A stretch of DNA of 64,000 nucleotides from JAAEPI01 sp965212145 (GCA_965212145.1 CBDBUY010000002.1:1-64000), one strand, 5' to 3'; shown: positions 17,673-26,837, counted from the stretch's first letter. The notes: a model not told the origin generated them from the sequence alone. Made by a program: numbers and translations.

Positions 17673-17703
17673 GGGTTCGTCTTTCGGTGAACCCGTTTTT
17701 TTA
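17673..17703 (+). terminator. Intrinsic terminator after the coiled-coil gene
   Basis: Stem CGGGTTC (17673-17679) pairs with GAACCCG (17690-17696) around a ten-base loop and is followed by a run of T. The T-run overlaps the stop region of the convergent TRIC-channel gene. Confidence 0.9.
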
Positions 17704-18312
17704 TTTGGATTTACTAAAGAAGGCCAAATCCCACTTGTACCTCACCGCGAGGGTTCTTAGAATGATGATAACGGCAATTGTTACAACAATTGACACTTTA
17801 ATTGGTACCAGAAATTCTAGCAAAATCACAAAAACAATCCCACCAAATAAGCAAGCCAAGGCATAGATTTCTTTTCTGAAGATCAGTGGAATTTCATTGC
17901 AAATGATGTCCCTGGTCACTCCTCCAAATACCGCGGAGATCATTCCCATCATTACGGCGATCGCCGGATGTAAGCCAAGAGTCAGTGCCTTTTGTAAACC
18001 CAAAACTGTGAACACGGCAATCCCGATGGTGTCAAAAATGAAAAACGTGCGGCGGAGTTTTCTCACCTTACTTCCAAAAAGTAGCGAAAGAGTAATCCCA
18101 CCCGCAATCATGATCAGGTAAGTCAGGTCATTCATCCAGCCGACAGGCGTGCTGCCAGTCAAGACGTCTCGCAAGGTTCCACCACCCAAGGCTGTGATAA
18201 ATGCAACGGCCGCAATGCCAAAAATATCTAACTCCTTGTCACGTGCAGTTAGCGCCCCGCTGATGGCAAAAACCATCGTTCCGATGAGATCAATATGATA
18301 GAGAATGAGCAC
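17701..18312 (-). CDS. TRIC cation channel family protein (YadS/YicG type)
   Basis: 203 residues with about seven membrane segments and two copies of the family motif: FAISGALTARDKELD with ALGGGTLRDVLTG in the first half, and MGMISAVFGGVTRDIICNE in the second. Prokaryotic TRIC homologues form trimeric potassium-permeable channels in the inner membrane. Length and repeat layout match the family. It is followed upstream on the same strand by queG (10-bp gap), so the two may be co-transcribed, without an obvious functional link. Confidence 0.92.
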   Translation of the reverse strand: MLILYHIDLIGTMVFAISGALTARDKELDIFGIAAVAFITALGGGTLRDVLTGSTPVGWMNDLTYLIMIAGGITLSLLFGSKVRKLRRTFFIFDTIGIAVFTVLGLQKALTLGLHPAIAVMMGMISAVFGGVTRDIICNEIPLIFRKEIYALACLFGGIVFVILLEFLVPIKVSIVVTIAVIIILRTLAVRYKWDLAFFSKSK

Positions 18313-18322
18313 AGCCGCGAAG

Positions 18323-19249
18323 TTAGCTGGGCTTTTGGACGAACCTAATATTTCTTTTGAGCCCTTCGAACTTAGTTCGCTTTATAGCCGATTTTTTAAA
18401 GACTTTCTGAAAGACTTCCTTGGTCATTTCTTCCCAATCACTTCGATTGAAGTCTTCCCACCCCTGTGGCTGGAACTGCGGCTCGTTGTGTGGCTTTGAG
18501 AAGCGATTCCAAGGACACACGTCCTGACAAATGTCACAACCGAAAACCCAATCCTTCATTTTGCCTTTGAATTCAGACGGAATTTCATCTTTCAACTCAA
18601 TGGTCAGGTAAGAAATGCAGCGACTGCCATCTACCACATATGGCTCAGGTATAGCGTCAGTGGGGCAGGCATCTTGACAGGCCGTACAAGTCCCACAGTA
18701 ATCTTCAATCGGGCCATCGGGTTCTAGTTCTAAGTCGAGAATTAATTCTGCCAGGAAAAAGAAACTGCCTATCTGTCTGTTGAGCAGTAACGAGTTTTTG
18801 CCGACCCAGCCAAGCCCAGACTTGGCCGCCCATGCCCGTTCATGGACAGGCGCTGAATCTACAAAAGCACGTCCATCGACTTCACCGAATTGCTCATGGA
18901 TTTTCTCCATGAATTCTCTCAACTTCGATTTAACAACATGGTGATAATCCTGACCATAAGCATACTTAGCCACCTTTAGCTCGCCTGATTCGTGTATCTC
19001 CTTTGGATAATAATTATAAACCAGAGATATCACCGATTTAGCACCCGGTACGAGCTTAGTTGGATCAAGTCGCTTATCGAAATGATTCTCCAGATAACCC
19101 ATTTTACCCTGATACCCTCGCTTAAGCCACTCTTCCAGTTTGGGAGCTTCGTCTTCAAGGAATTCGGCTTTAGAAATTCCGCAGAATGAGAAGCCTAATT
19201 CCGAGGCGATGGACTTTATGAGTCCAGACGAGGTTGAAAATTTATTCAA
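18323..19249 (-). CDS. queG: Epoxyqueuosine reductase
   Basis: 308 residues. QueG performs the last step of queuosine synthesis in tRNA, reducing epoxyqueuosine to queuosine with cobalamin and two [4Fe-4S] clusters. Visible hallmarks: the N-terminal cobalamin-binding half (YAYGQDYHHVVK, VDSAPVHERAWAAKSGLGWVGKN), then the cluster motifs CGTCTACQDACPTDAI and GCDICQDVCPWN. The length fits the short form, without the C-terminal HEAT-like extension of some proteobacterial enzymes. The gene diverges from mscL. Confidence 0.95.
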   Translation of the reverse strand: MNKFSTSSGLIKSIASELGFSFCGISKAEFLEDEAPKLEEWLKRGYQGKMGYLENHFDKRLDPTKLVPGAKSVISLVYNYYPKEIHESGELKVAKYAYGQDYHHVVKSKLREFMEKIHEQFGEVDGRAFVDSAPVHERAWAAKSGLGWVGKNSLLLNRQIGSFFFLAELILDLELEPDGPIEDYCGTCTACQDACPTDAIPEPYVVDGSRCISYLTIELKDEIPSEFKGKMKDWVFGCDICQDVCPWNRFSKPHNEPQFQPQGWEDFNRSDWEEMTKEVFQKVFKKSAIKRTKFEGLKRNIRFVQKPS

Positions 19250-19313
19250 TGGGTTAAACTACATTTATGTGAGTATTCAAATTACACTAATCACATTCTA
19301 AACTTCTCAAATT

Positions 19314-19709
19314 ATGCTGAAAGAATTCAAAGCCTTCATAATGAAGGGGAATCTACTCGATCTAGCTGTCGCAGTTGTGATCGGGGCTGCTTTCAAGACG
19401 ATCGTAACCTCTCTTGTCAAAGATGTTTTAATGCCACCGATCGGAATGGCTCTGGGCGGGGTTGATTTTAAGGATTTAAAATATGTACTCAAGGCTGCCA
19501 CCGAGGACGCGGAAGCTGTCACCATCAATTATGGGGCTTTTACTCAGACGATCATTGATTTTGTGATCATTGCATTCGTCATCTTCATGGTCATCAAGGG
19601 GTACAATTCCATGGAAAAGAAAAAAGAAGAGGAACCTGCTGCACCTCCGGCTCCATCAAATGAGGAGGTACTTTTGGCCGAGATCAGGGATTTATTGAAA
19701 AAGGACTAA
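19314..19709 (+). CDS. mscL: Large-conductance mechanosensitive channel
   Basis: 131 residues, the usual MscL length. N-terminal helix MLKEFKAFIMKGN, first membrane helix with the gate-lining pattern LLDLAVAVVIGAAFKTIV, a periplasmic loop, second membrane helix (about 83-100, IIDFVIIAFVIFMVI) and a charged C-terminal helix. MscL opens under membrane tension as a homopentamer and releases solutes during osmotic downshift. It is a single gene between queG (divergent) and the hybrid regulator (convergent). Confidence 0.97.
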   Translation: MLKEFKAFIMKGNLLDLAVAVVIGAAFKTIVTSLVKDVLMPPIGMALGGVDFKDLKYVLKAATEDAEAVTINYGAFTQTIIDFVIIAFVIFMVIKGYNSMEKKKEEEPAAPPAPSNEEVLLAEIRDLLKKD

Positions 19710-19733
19710 TGACAGATTTTGAGTGGGAAGAGC

Positions 19734-21668
19734 CTATTTTTTGAAGGTAGGCTCTGTCCCAAAATGATCCTTGTATTGTTTCTTAAATTCGGTGACATTG
19801 CTCATTGAAATGGTTTTAGCTGCTTCAGTTAATGAACCGACCCTATTTTGATCAATCAATCTTTTTGCATGCTGAAACCTGATTTTTTTAATGAACTCCA
19901 AAGGGGTTAAACCAAGTGCCTCTTTGGTGAAATTGAAAAGTTTCCTCTGACTCATGTTTATCTCGTCTGCCATGACAGCAATACTGAATGACTGATTCGA
20001 GATATTGCTGACAATGAGTTTCTCTAACTTTTCAATCATTTGCTTTTGGACTGCTTCGGGATCATAGTGATTTATAAGATCCATCACAGTATCATCGATT
20101 TTCTTTTCCAATAGATTTTTCACCCTGAGCTTGAGTTCCTGAATGTTGAACGGTTTTGGCAGTACGTTATTGATCCCTTTTTCTAAGATGGAAAGCAAGT
20201 CTTGTTGTTCCACCCGAGAGGTGATGACCAAGCAGGGTATGTTTTCATATCTGCTTCCTTTAATTTCTTCCAAAAATTCCTTTCCGTCCATGACTGGCAT
20301 CATAATATCCAGAATGATCACGTCGATATTAAACTGTTTTAACTTCTCCATTGCGGTCAAGCCATTAGAGGCCAGATGAACTCGATAATCTGTGTCTAAA
20401 CATTCTGCCATAAATGACCTGAGTTCCGGACTGTCATCAACGATCAAAACAGATGGTTTTTCTGCCAAAGTTGGGAGTGATTCTTCCTCAACCCATTGTT
20501 CATCAAGTGGCATCTCCCCAATCTCGTTTTCTATATTCTCATCTTCCATGATACCAACAGGCACATCAATGATGAATGCTGCGCCATGTCCGACCTGACT
20601 ATCAGCTCGCAGGGTCCCACCATGAAGTTCGATGATTTCTTTTGCTATCGCTAATCCCAGCCCAAGCCCTTGTCTTTGAGCCGGCTTTTCGGAGTTAAAT
20701 CGTTCAAAAATTGTATTGATCTTGGAGGCTTCAACGCCCGGCCCTTGATCCTTAATTTCAAGATGAAGGGCATCATGATCAACGGAGCATTCAATAGATA
20801 TTTCCATATCCTTTTCAGAAAATTCCAGCGAATTTGAGATCAGATTGATGAGAGCTTTTTCGAATTGCCAAGAGTCAATTCTTACCAGCTGACCATCTTT
20901 CAGGTCCGATTTAACCTGAATCTTCACACCCTTCTTCTCAGCCTCCGCTTCAAATACTTGAACCAGCACCTTCAAGTAGTCATTTATAAGAGTTGGCGCT
21001 GCGTTAATTTTCAGCTGACCTTCATCAAGTTGAATCAGGTTTCGGATTTCGTTAGATAACTTATTCAGTCGATCACCTTGATTATAGATGGCCTTAATTT
21101 TTTTTAAAATATCATCCGGCAGATCCCTTTCGTAATCAAGTTGGAGGAGGTCAGCCTGTCCCATGACCAGGGCTATCGGGGTTTTAAGATCGTGGCTTAC
21201 GTTTGCAAAGAATCTGGATTTTGACTCGAGAAGCTCCTCCAATCGAATTTGATTTTCCCTCAAGGCCTTTTCTGTACGTGACAAGCGCAGCACATTCCTG
21301 ATTCGGGCATTGAACTCTAGTTCGTTAAATGGTTTTGGAAGAAAATCATGAATGCCCAGCCTGAAAGATTCGGAAAGGTTCTCCGGATCCGTTTTGACGG
21401 CCGAAATCATGATGATAGGGATGTCCCTGGTTTCCTCCTGAGCCTTTAGTTGCTCTACTAGTTCTACCCCTGTCATCTTAGGCATTTGCCAGTCCGTGAG
21501 GATGAGGTCGGGGTGATATTCCGAGGCTAACTCGACTCCAACCTGACCATTATTGGCGGTGATAACGTTTCGGTGAAGCCCCAGTTCTTTCAAGTAACCG
21601 ATGACTTCACGGATAACTTCTGGCTCATCGTCTACGATTAAAATTTGAGTTTCGGACTTAAGCTTCAT
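19734..21668 (-). CDS. REC-HisKA-HATPase-REC-AraC hybrid regulator
   Basis: 644 residues. First receiver (about 8-127; Asp59 in LTDWQMP), HisKA with His159 in NVSHDLKTP, HATPase (DQGPGVE and GLGLGLA boxes), second receiver (about 408-520; DIMMPVMDG) and a C-terminal AraC-type DNA-binding domain (about 545-644; INMSQRKLFNFTKEALGL and the second helix-turn-helix). It overlaps the propeller sensor kinase gene by 11 bp and is surely its partner: the two together contain the parts of a Bacteroides-type hybrid two-component system, with a further receiver and kinase core. AraC output means transcriptional control, but targets are not evident nearby. Confidence 0.92.
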   Translation of the reverse strand: MKLKSETQILIVDDEPEVIREVIGYLKELGLHRNVITANNGQVGVELASEYHPDLILTDWQMPKMTGVELVEQLKAQEETRDIPIIMISAVKTDPENLSESFRLGIHDFLPKPFNELEFNARIRNVLRLSRTEKALRENQIRLEELLESKSRFFANVSHDLKTPIALVMGQADLLQLDYERDLPDDILKKIKAIYNQGDRLNKLSNEIRNLIQLDEGQLKINAAPTLINDYLKVLVQVFEAEAEKKGVKIQVKSDLKDGQLVRIDSWQFEKALINLISNSLEFSEKDMEISIECSVDHDALHLEIKDQGPGVEASKINTIFERFNSEKPAQRQGLGLGLAIAKEIIELHGGTLRADSQVGHGAAFIIDVPVGIMEDENIENEIGEMPLDEQWVEEESLPTLAEKPSVLIVDDSPELRSFMAECLDTDYRVHLASNGLTAMEKLKQFNIDVIILDIMMPVMDGKEFLEEIKGSRYENIPCLVITSRVEQQDLLSILEKGINNVLPKPFNIQELKLRVKNLLEKKIDDTVMDLINHYDPEAVQKQMIEKLEKLIVSNISNQSFSIAVMADEINMSQRKLFNFTKEALGLTPLEFIKKIRFQHAKRLIDQNRVGSLTEAAKTISMSNVTEFKKQYKDHFGTEPTFKK

Positions 21669-24600
21669 TTTTAGTAGTTGTTACAAATTCTTCTAAATCG
21701 ATGATAAAGGCATCCAAGCCCTTTTTATCATGTCTGAGGACAAGGTCCATCAGATAATCAGAGGGGTCATTTATTCCTTTTTTGTTGAGTTCATCAATGA
21801 GTTCCATCCACTCGCCGGTTTTATGTATTCCCAGTTTTTTAATGGTTGGAAATGTTTTCGACCATATTTCGAGGTGCTCATTGTCAAAACAGAATTTTTG
21901 TTCCAGCACCAATGGCTGAGTTGTTTCATCAATTTCTCCAACTTCAGCGAGAGGTAGGGAAAAGCTAAAGATGCTGCCTTTCCCTGGTTCCGAATTGACC
22001 CATATTTTCTCGTGATGAGCCTCTATTGCGAGCTTGCAAAAAGTTAGCCCCAGACCCGTGGATTTGCTCACCCCTAAATCTCTTTTTTCTCCCTGGATGT
22101 AAGGTTGGAAAATATTGTCAATTTGAGATTCTTCAATTCCAGGGCCATGATCTTCGACGCTTAGAATAATCTTTTCATCATTGATGACCGTGCGAATATT
22201 TATAGAAGATCCATTACTGGAAAACTTGATGGCGTTTGAGCAAATGTTCAAAACGACACGTTCTATCATGAATCGATCTGCATTGGTTTTTAAGCCGGGG
22301 GCAACAGAATTAATCAACTGAATTTTTCGATCGTCCACGATTGGCTGCAAGTCATTCAGAACTTCTTGCACAACCTTGTGTAAATCAAATTTTTTCAGAT
22401 TTAACTCCACTTGTGAGGATTCGAACTTCTGAATTTCCAGCATGTTTTCTATCAAAGTAAGCATGCGTCTGCCGGAACGTTCCACAGTCGGATCGGAGAG
22501 CGTTCGAGATTTCCCGATGATTGTTACCAGTGGATTTTTCAAATCATGAGCAATCATCTGAACCAGTGATTCTTTGAATTTTTCTAGTTGTTTTTGATCT
22601 GCATAGGCTTTTTCCAAATCTTGATGTTGATCTGCTATTACTTTTGTTCTATCCCTAACGGATTGCTCCAATAATCTCTTTTGTTCTGTAAGATTATTGA
22701 CTCTTCGCAGATAGATGAATACTCCGCTTAGTACTAGAATAAATGAGGCTAAGAGTCGAAACAATAATGTTCTGTACCAGGGCGGTTTCACCTCTATATA
22801 GAGTTCTAAGAAGTCATCATTCCATATTTTATCACTATTGGTACTTCTCAAGATTAAGGTGTGATTGCCGTGTTCTAACGAGAGAAAATCCAATGTTCGC
22901 TCCGAATTTAGGTTTTGCCATTCAGGGTCATCATCAAATTTGTAAGCGTATTGAATTTTCTGGGAATTTTTGGGATTAACTGCCGCAAACTTGATGGTGA
23001 ATCGTTGATCAAAATTGTATCGTATAGATTCGTTGATGTTTGTTTCCTGGTTATCGATCTTAATTGACGTAATGGTCAATTTGGGAAATGTCGACGATTT
23101 GCCAACCTGATTCGGATCGAAATAAGTAACGCCCTCTTTACTTCCGAAAAAGAGGAGATCTTCATATTTCAAGAAGGCTCCTAGGTTAAAGTCTTCACCG
23201 GAGGGTCCATTCATCGAGGTGAAATTTTCGAAAGTGTCCTCAATCGGGTCAAATAAACTAAGGCCATTATTAGTGCTGATCCATAGCTTATGGTCATCCT
23301 GTTTCAAAATCCCGAGCGTGGCATTGTTGGGCAGTCCATCTTTGGTGGTATAATGGATAAATTCACCGGTCTCATGGAAAAACTTATTAAGACCACCTCC
23401 TAAAGTTGTTAGCCAGTAATAATCAGATGTATGACCCGGGAATAGGTGTAGAACTTTTAAATCATTAAGGCTCTTTGTGTTTTCAGGATCGGTTAGATAT
23501 CTAGTCCAGGTTCCAGTCTCTTTGTTCCATCGGTTCAAGCCCCCTCCGTATGTACTGACCCAAATAACCCCCTGACTGTCTTCGTAAAAGGACGTTATGT
23601 GATCGTCCGAAAGACTATTTTCATCATCCGGATCATGCTTAATTTGAATAAAATCATCCGTTTCCGGATTGTAAATATTAATCCCAGCTCCGTATGTACC
23701 TATGTATATTTTCCCAGTGCTGTCCTCAAACAGCGAGGTAACGATATTCATACTCAGACTGGAGTCATCACCGGGTTTGTGCTGATATCTCTTGAAGTTT
23801 CCTTTTTCACGAGACATCAAGTTTAATCCCCCGCCCCATGTGCCAACCCAAAAATTACCTTTTGAGTCTTCCAAGCAAATGCGCACCCAATCATGACTTA
23901 TGGAAGTAGGATCATCAGGATTATGCCTATAGGATTGAAATGTGGCTGACGATAAATCAACAAGTTTATTCAATCCGCCACCGAAGCTCGAAAACCAAAC
24001 GTCATCCTTAGCATCTCTGTATATGTGATAGATATTATTAGCTGATAAAGAATTATCCCTACTTGGGTCATTTCGCACACGATAAAAAGGCGTTTTTACG
24101 ACCTTATCAAAACCACGCATATTGAATCCTATATAATTGACCTCATTTGATCCAATATGAATATCGCTGATATCCCTTTCTGACAGAGTCCTTGGATCTC
24201 CTGGATTGTTATCGTAATTCGAAAATGATTTTTCTGTCTTGTTAAGAATGGATAATCCATTGGTCGCACTGCCAACCCAGATGTTATCATCGTCATCCAC
24301 TTCGATAGATCTGATAGTTGAGCCACTCTGGTAGTCAGAATAAAAATCTGAACTCCTTTTGAGTTCATTTTCGTTCATGAACAGCAATCCGTCATCATCA
24401 GAACCAATCCACAATGTCCCGGTTTGATCTACTGCCATGGCCTGAATGGTGTTCAAACTGAATTCATCGGAGGGAATTACTTTGGAGGAAGTACGTCCTT
24501 GAAGGTCTACCTTATACAGTCCATTGGCTTCCGTCCCTACCCAAACGTAATTTTCAGTTTTTTGCAGGGATATTATTTTTATATCGGTGCGTAAGTAGTC

Positions 24601-25101
24601 CAATTGAGTAAACTTGTCCGTTTCCTCGTTCCAGATGAAAGCTCCCTCACCCTCACTACCGACAATAAGTTCACCTGGTTTCAATTCCAGAATTGCTTTA
24701 ATAGCCAGCGACCTACTGAGTTTTTTAGGGGAGTAATTCTTGAAAGATTCGTTCTTTCTGTCAAATAGACTTATTCCATTCTTGGTACCAAACCAAAGTC
24801 GCCTTCCGGAATCCTCGTAAATCGTCCAGACGGCATCATCTGAAATGGAGGTGGAGTCCTGTGCGTCATAAATGAATGATTTGAATTCATAGCCATCGAA
24901 TGAGTTAACCCCACCGAAAGTACCAATCCAGAGGATGTCATTGCTGTCCTGATATAGTGTATTTACACTACTCTGATTCAATCCGGCTGATTTACCGTAA
25001 TGCTCAAAAGTAAAATTGTAAGTCTGTGTGAGTCCCTGATCAACTATGCAATTGGTTAGAAGGATCACTAAAATGGCTCTATAGGCTGGAGTATTTTTCA
25101 T
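21658..25101 (-). CDS. Two-component beta-propeller sensor histidine kinase (Reg_prop-Y_Y_Y-HisKA-HATPase)
   Basis: 1147 residues. Signal sequence (about 1-25), about fourteen propeller blades with the repeated W-(I/V/F)-G-T-x-G-G-(G/V)-(L/I)-N signature (two seven-bladed propellers, about 30-670), a Y_Y_Y Ig-like domain (about 680-745), a membrane helix (about 757-780), a short coiled coil, HisKA with the H-box IAHDLKNPL, and HATPase with GPGIEES and STGLGLTF. A C-terminal tail of about 90 residues follows, with no receiver or DNA-binding domain; I do not recognise it. In Bacteroides such sensors, usually fused to AraC, detect polysaccharide pieces in the periplasm. Here output is placed in the next gene, overlapping by 11 bp. 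No SusC/SusD or glycan-degrading genes are adjacent, so the ligand is unknown. Confidence 0.93.
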   Translation of the reverse strand: MKNTPAYRAILVILLTNCIVDQGLTQTYNFTFEHYGKSAGLNQSSVNTLYQDSNDILWIGTFGGVNSFDGYEFKSFIYDAQDSTSISDDAVWTIYEDSGRRLWFGTKNGISLFDRKNESFKNYSPKKLSRSLAIKAILELKPGELIVGSEGEGAFIWNEETDKFTQLDYLRTDIKIISLQKTENYVWVGTEANGLYKVDLQGRTSSKVIPSDEFSLNTIQAMAVDQTGTLWIGSDDDGLLFMNENELKRSSDFYSDYQSGSTIRSIEVDDDDNIWVGSATNGLSILNKTEKSFSNYDNNPGDPRTLSERDISDIHIGSNEVNYIGFNMRGFDKVVKTPFYRVRNDPSRDNSLSANNIYHIYRDAKDDVWFSSFGGGLNKLVDLSSATFQSYRHNPDDPTSISHDWVRICLEDSKGNFWVGTWGGGLNLMSREKGNFKRYQHKPGDDSSLSMNIVTSLFEDSTGKIYIGTYGAGINIYNPETDDFIQIKHDPDDENSLSDDHITSFYEDSQGVIWVSTYGGGLNRWNKETGTWTRYLTDPENTKSLNDLKVLHLFPGHTSDYYWLTTLGGGLNKFFHETGEFIHYTTKDGLPNNATLGILKQDDHKLWISTNNGLSLFDPIEDTFENFTSMNGPSGEDFNLGAFLKYEDLLFFGSKEGVTYFDPNQVGKSSTFPKLTITSIKIDNQETNINESIRYNFDQRFTIKFAAVNPKNSQKIQYAYKFDDDPEWQNLNSERTLDFLSLEHGNHTLILRSTNSDKIWNDDFLELYIEVKPPWYRTLLFRLLASFILVLSGVFIYLRRVNNLTEQKRLLEQSVRDRTKVIADQHQDLEKAYADQKQLEKFKESLVQMIAHDLKNPLVTIIGKSRTLSDPTVERSGRRMLTLIENMLEIQKFESSQVELNLKKFDLHKVVQEVLNDLQPIVDDRKIQLINSVAPGLKTNADRFMIERVVLNICSNAIKFSSNGSSINIRTVINDEKIILSVEDHGPGIEESQIDNIFQPYIQGEKRDLGVSKSTGLGLTFCKLAIEAHHEKIWVNSEPGKGSIFSFSLPLAEVGEIDETTQPLVLEQKFCFDNEHLEIWSKTFPTIKKLGIHKTGEWMELIDELNKKGINDPSDYLMDLVLRHDKKGLDAFIIDLEEFVTTTKNEA

Positions 25102-25247
25102 TGATATTATGCTGCTCCGAGGTGATCAAAAATCCTACCGCATTTCATGATTTGCAAGAAGCTGAAGTTTTCGAGCAGCTTTTCGAAGTTTAGTCGATCT
25201 AATCTTGTAATGTATAAATCATAGACATAAAACAATCCTATTGAATT

Positions 25248-25352
25248 ATGGAAGCTGTAAAAAAAATCATCTCCAATAGAAATACTAGAATTATGATTTT
25301 GGTGTCCGCTTATTTCTTATCCCTAACATATTTGATTTTGACGATCATTTGA
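25248..25352 (+). CDS. Possible 34-residue single-pass membrane peptide
   Basis: ATG-initiated ORF with a basic N-terminus (MEAVKKIISNRNTR) followed by a hydrophobic helix (IMILVSAYFLSLTYLI) and a short end, a typical small-membrane-protein layout. It is followed 14 bp later by a second ORF of the same style. No Shine-Dalgarno is visible, which is common in this phylum. Evidence is only composition and pairing. Confidence 0.35.
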   Translation: MEAVKKIISNRNTRIMILVSAYFLSLTYLILTII

Positions 25353-25366
25353 AAAATTCTTGGATA

Positions 25367-25459
25367 ATGGATGCAAGAAGTTACAATAAAGGATTTGAAG
25401 TGATAGGTCTGATGTTGACCTATGTGGTAGTCTTTATAGCAATAGTTCTGGCTTCTTAA
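25367..25459 (+). CDS. Possible 30-residue single-pass membrane peptide
   Basis: ATG-initiated ORF with a short polar N-terminus (MDARSYNKGFEV) and one strongly hydrophobic segment (IGLMLTYVVVFIAIVLAS) that runs to the stop. It is 14 bp downstream of the previous small ORF. The two could form a two-peptide membrane pair, or be remnants of one broken gene. Unrecognised. Confidence 0.35.
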   Translation: MDARSYNKGFEVIGLMLTYVVVFIAIVLAS

Positions 25460-25509
25460 GTTAGCAATCGGTTTTTTGGCGTTAGATCGAAAGCCAGACT
25501 ATTGCTTTT

Positions 25510-26535
25510 TCAAAACAACTTTCCGGTCTGGCTCGGTGGTATTTCACCCAAATGCTTGTAGGCTTGTTCGGTGGCTTCCCTTCCACGGGAAGTTCGTTTG
25601 ATATAGCCTTCCTGAATCAGAAAAGGCTCATACACTTCTTCAATGGTCTCAGCTTCTTCTCCACAAGCAGTTGCTATGGTGGATAGACCGACCGGTCCAC
25701 CTTTAAACTTTGTGATAATTGTGGATAGAATGCGATTGTCCATCTCATCTAATCCGTGATCATCCACATCCAGAGCGTCCAGAGCCATCCTGGCAATATC
25801 CAGCGTGATTGCTCCATCACCTTTTATCTGCGCAAAATCTCTGGTTCTTCGAAGAAGATTATTGGCGATTCTTGGTGTTCCTCTGCTTCTCCTGGCAATT
25901 TCAAATGCTGCTTCCTGATCAATGACAGAATTTAGAATATCGGATGATCGACCAACGATGGAGGTCAATAATTTGCTGTCATAATATTCCAGCCGTGAGT
26001 TGATCCCAAATCTGGCCCTAAGTGGTGCGGTTAGCAGCCCTGACCTGGTCGTTGCTCCAATAAGTGTAAAAGGACTTAGTTCAATTTGTACAGATCGGGC
26101 ATTTGGACCTGAATCCAGTAAAATGTCGATTTTGTAATCCTCCATGGCTGAGTAGAGGTATTCTTCCACCACGGGATTTAACCGATGGATTTCATCGATA
26201 AAAAGAACATCGTGCTCTTCCAGGTTGGTAAGAAGGCCAGCTAATTCGCTCGGTTTATCTAGTACTGGGCCAGAGGATACCTTTATGTTGGAGCCAAGCT
26301 CATTAGCTATGATGTAGGAAAGAGTGGTCTTCCCCAGACCGGGAGGACCGTGCAATAAGACGTGATCAAGCGGTTCGTTTCGTTGCTTCGCCGCTTCTAC
26401 GAAAATTTTGAGATTCTCTTTTACCTTAAACTGACCGGTGAAATCCTCAAAAGAAATGGGACGCAAAGCCCTCTCAATATCTTTTTCCGCCTCATTGAGA
26501 TGATCGGAATCCCCGTTCAGATAGTCTTCTCTCAT
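25510..26535 (-). CDS. ruvB: Holliday junction branch migration DNA helicase RuvB
   Basis: 341 residues, the normal length. AAA+ motor that drives Holliday junction migration together with RuvA. Visible: N-terminal DYLNGDSD and RPISFEDFTGQ, Walker A GPPGLGKTT, Walker B LFIDEIHRLN, sensor GATTRSGLL, the arginine region RRSRGTPRIANNLLRR and the C-terminal winged helix ending near GYIKRTSRGREAT. A small membrane-protein gene lies 35 bp upstream on the same strand and probably shares its promoter. ruvA is not in the window. Confidence 0.97.
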   Translation of the reverse strand: MREDYLNGDSDHLNEAEKDIERALRPISFEDFTGQFKVKENLKIFVEAAKQRNEPLDHVLLHGPPGLGKTTLSYIIANELGSNIKVSSGPVLDKPSELAGLLTNLEEHDVLFIDEIHRLNPVVEEYLYSAMEDYKIDILLDSGPNARSVQIELSPFTLIGATTRSGLLTAPLRARFGINSRLEYYDSKLLTSIVGRSSDILNSVIDQEAAFEIARRSRGTPRIANNLLRRTRDFAQIKGDGAITLDIARMALDALDVDDHGLDEMDNRILSTIITKFKGGPVGLSTIATACGEEAETIEEVYEPFLIQEGYIKRTSRGREATEQAYKHLGEIPPSQTGKLF

Positions 26536-26570
26536 TCCTCTCAGGGCTCACAGCCCGTTAGACTCTCTGA

Positions 26571-26729
26571 TTATCTCAGTTTGTCTGTTTTCAGCAAAAA
26601 ATAGAAAGCTGCAAAAGGAGTGGCGAGAATGGATAAAAAGAAATATTCGATCATGTCGTAAGTTTTAAGATACGCCATGAATGCAACGCCTAGTGATAGC
26701 AGGATGTAAACAAATAGTAGAAATATCAT
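26571..26729 (-). CDS. Small two-helix membrane protein (52 residues), unknown function
   Basis: An ORF of 52 residues, MIFLLFVYILLSLG...KTDKLR, with two hydrophobic helices (about 2-19 and 29-46) separated by a short polar turn AYLKTYDMIE. It has a convincing promoter just upstream (TTG at 26783, TATCTTTG at 26759, 21-bp spacing) and is followed after 35 bp by ruvB on the same strand. The promoter, the position and the clean membrane topology make a real gene likely. I do not recognise the family. Confidence 0.6.
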   Translation of the reverse strand: MIFLLFVYILLSLGVAFMAYLKTYDMIEYFFLSILATPFAAFYFLLKTDKLR

Positions 26730-26751
26730 CGGTTTCAGGTTTTTGTGGAGT

Positions 26752-26783
26752 CAAAGATAAACTTAGCAAATCTATCTGCCCAA
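26752..26783 (-). promoter_or_regulatory. Bacteroidota-type promoter for the small membrane gene and ruvB
   Basis: Reading leftward: TTG (26783-26781), 21 bases, then TATCTTTG (26759-26752), matching the phylum consensus of a -33 TTG and a -7 TAnnTTTG. Transcription would start about 15-20 bases before the small gene's ATG at 26729. Confidence 0.65.
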
Positions 26784-26837
26784 GATTCTATTAAGTAGAA
26801 AATTCCGTTAAGTTTTTCGCGTCGAGGGAACCACCTG

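Larger units (their letters stand above)
25102..25509. other. 408-bp gap between the sensor kinase and ruvB
   Basis: Both flanking genes are read leftward, so this gap is upstream of the sensor kinase and downstream of ruvB. It holds two short rightward ORFs, described separately. I see no RNA gene, strong terminator or clear promoter in the rest. Confidence 0.5.

Noticed and set aside
19729..19755. Hairpin AGAGCCTA / TAGGCTCT between mscL and the hybrid regulator
   Set aside because: Eight-base arms but no T-run on either strand and it overlaps the stop codon of the minus gene, so a terminator call is not supported; could be a weak bidirectional one.
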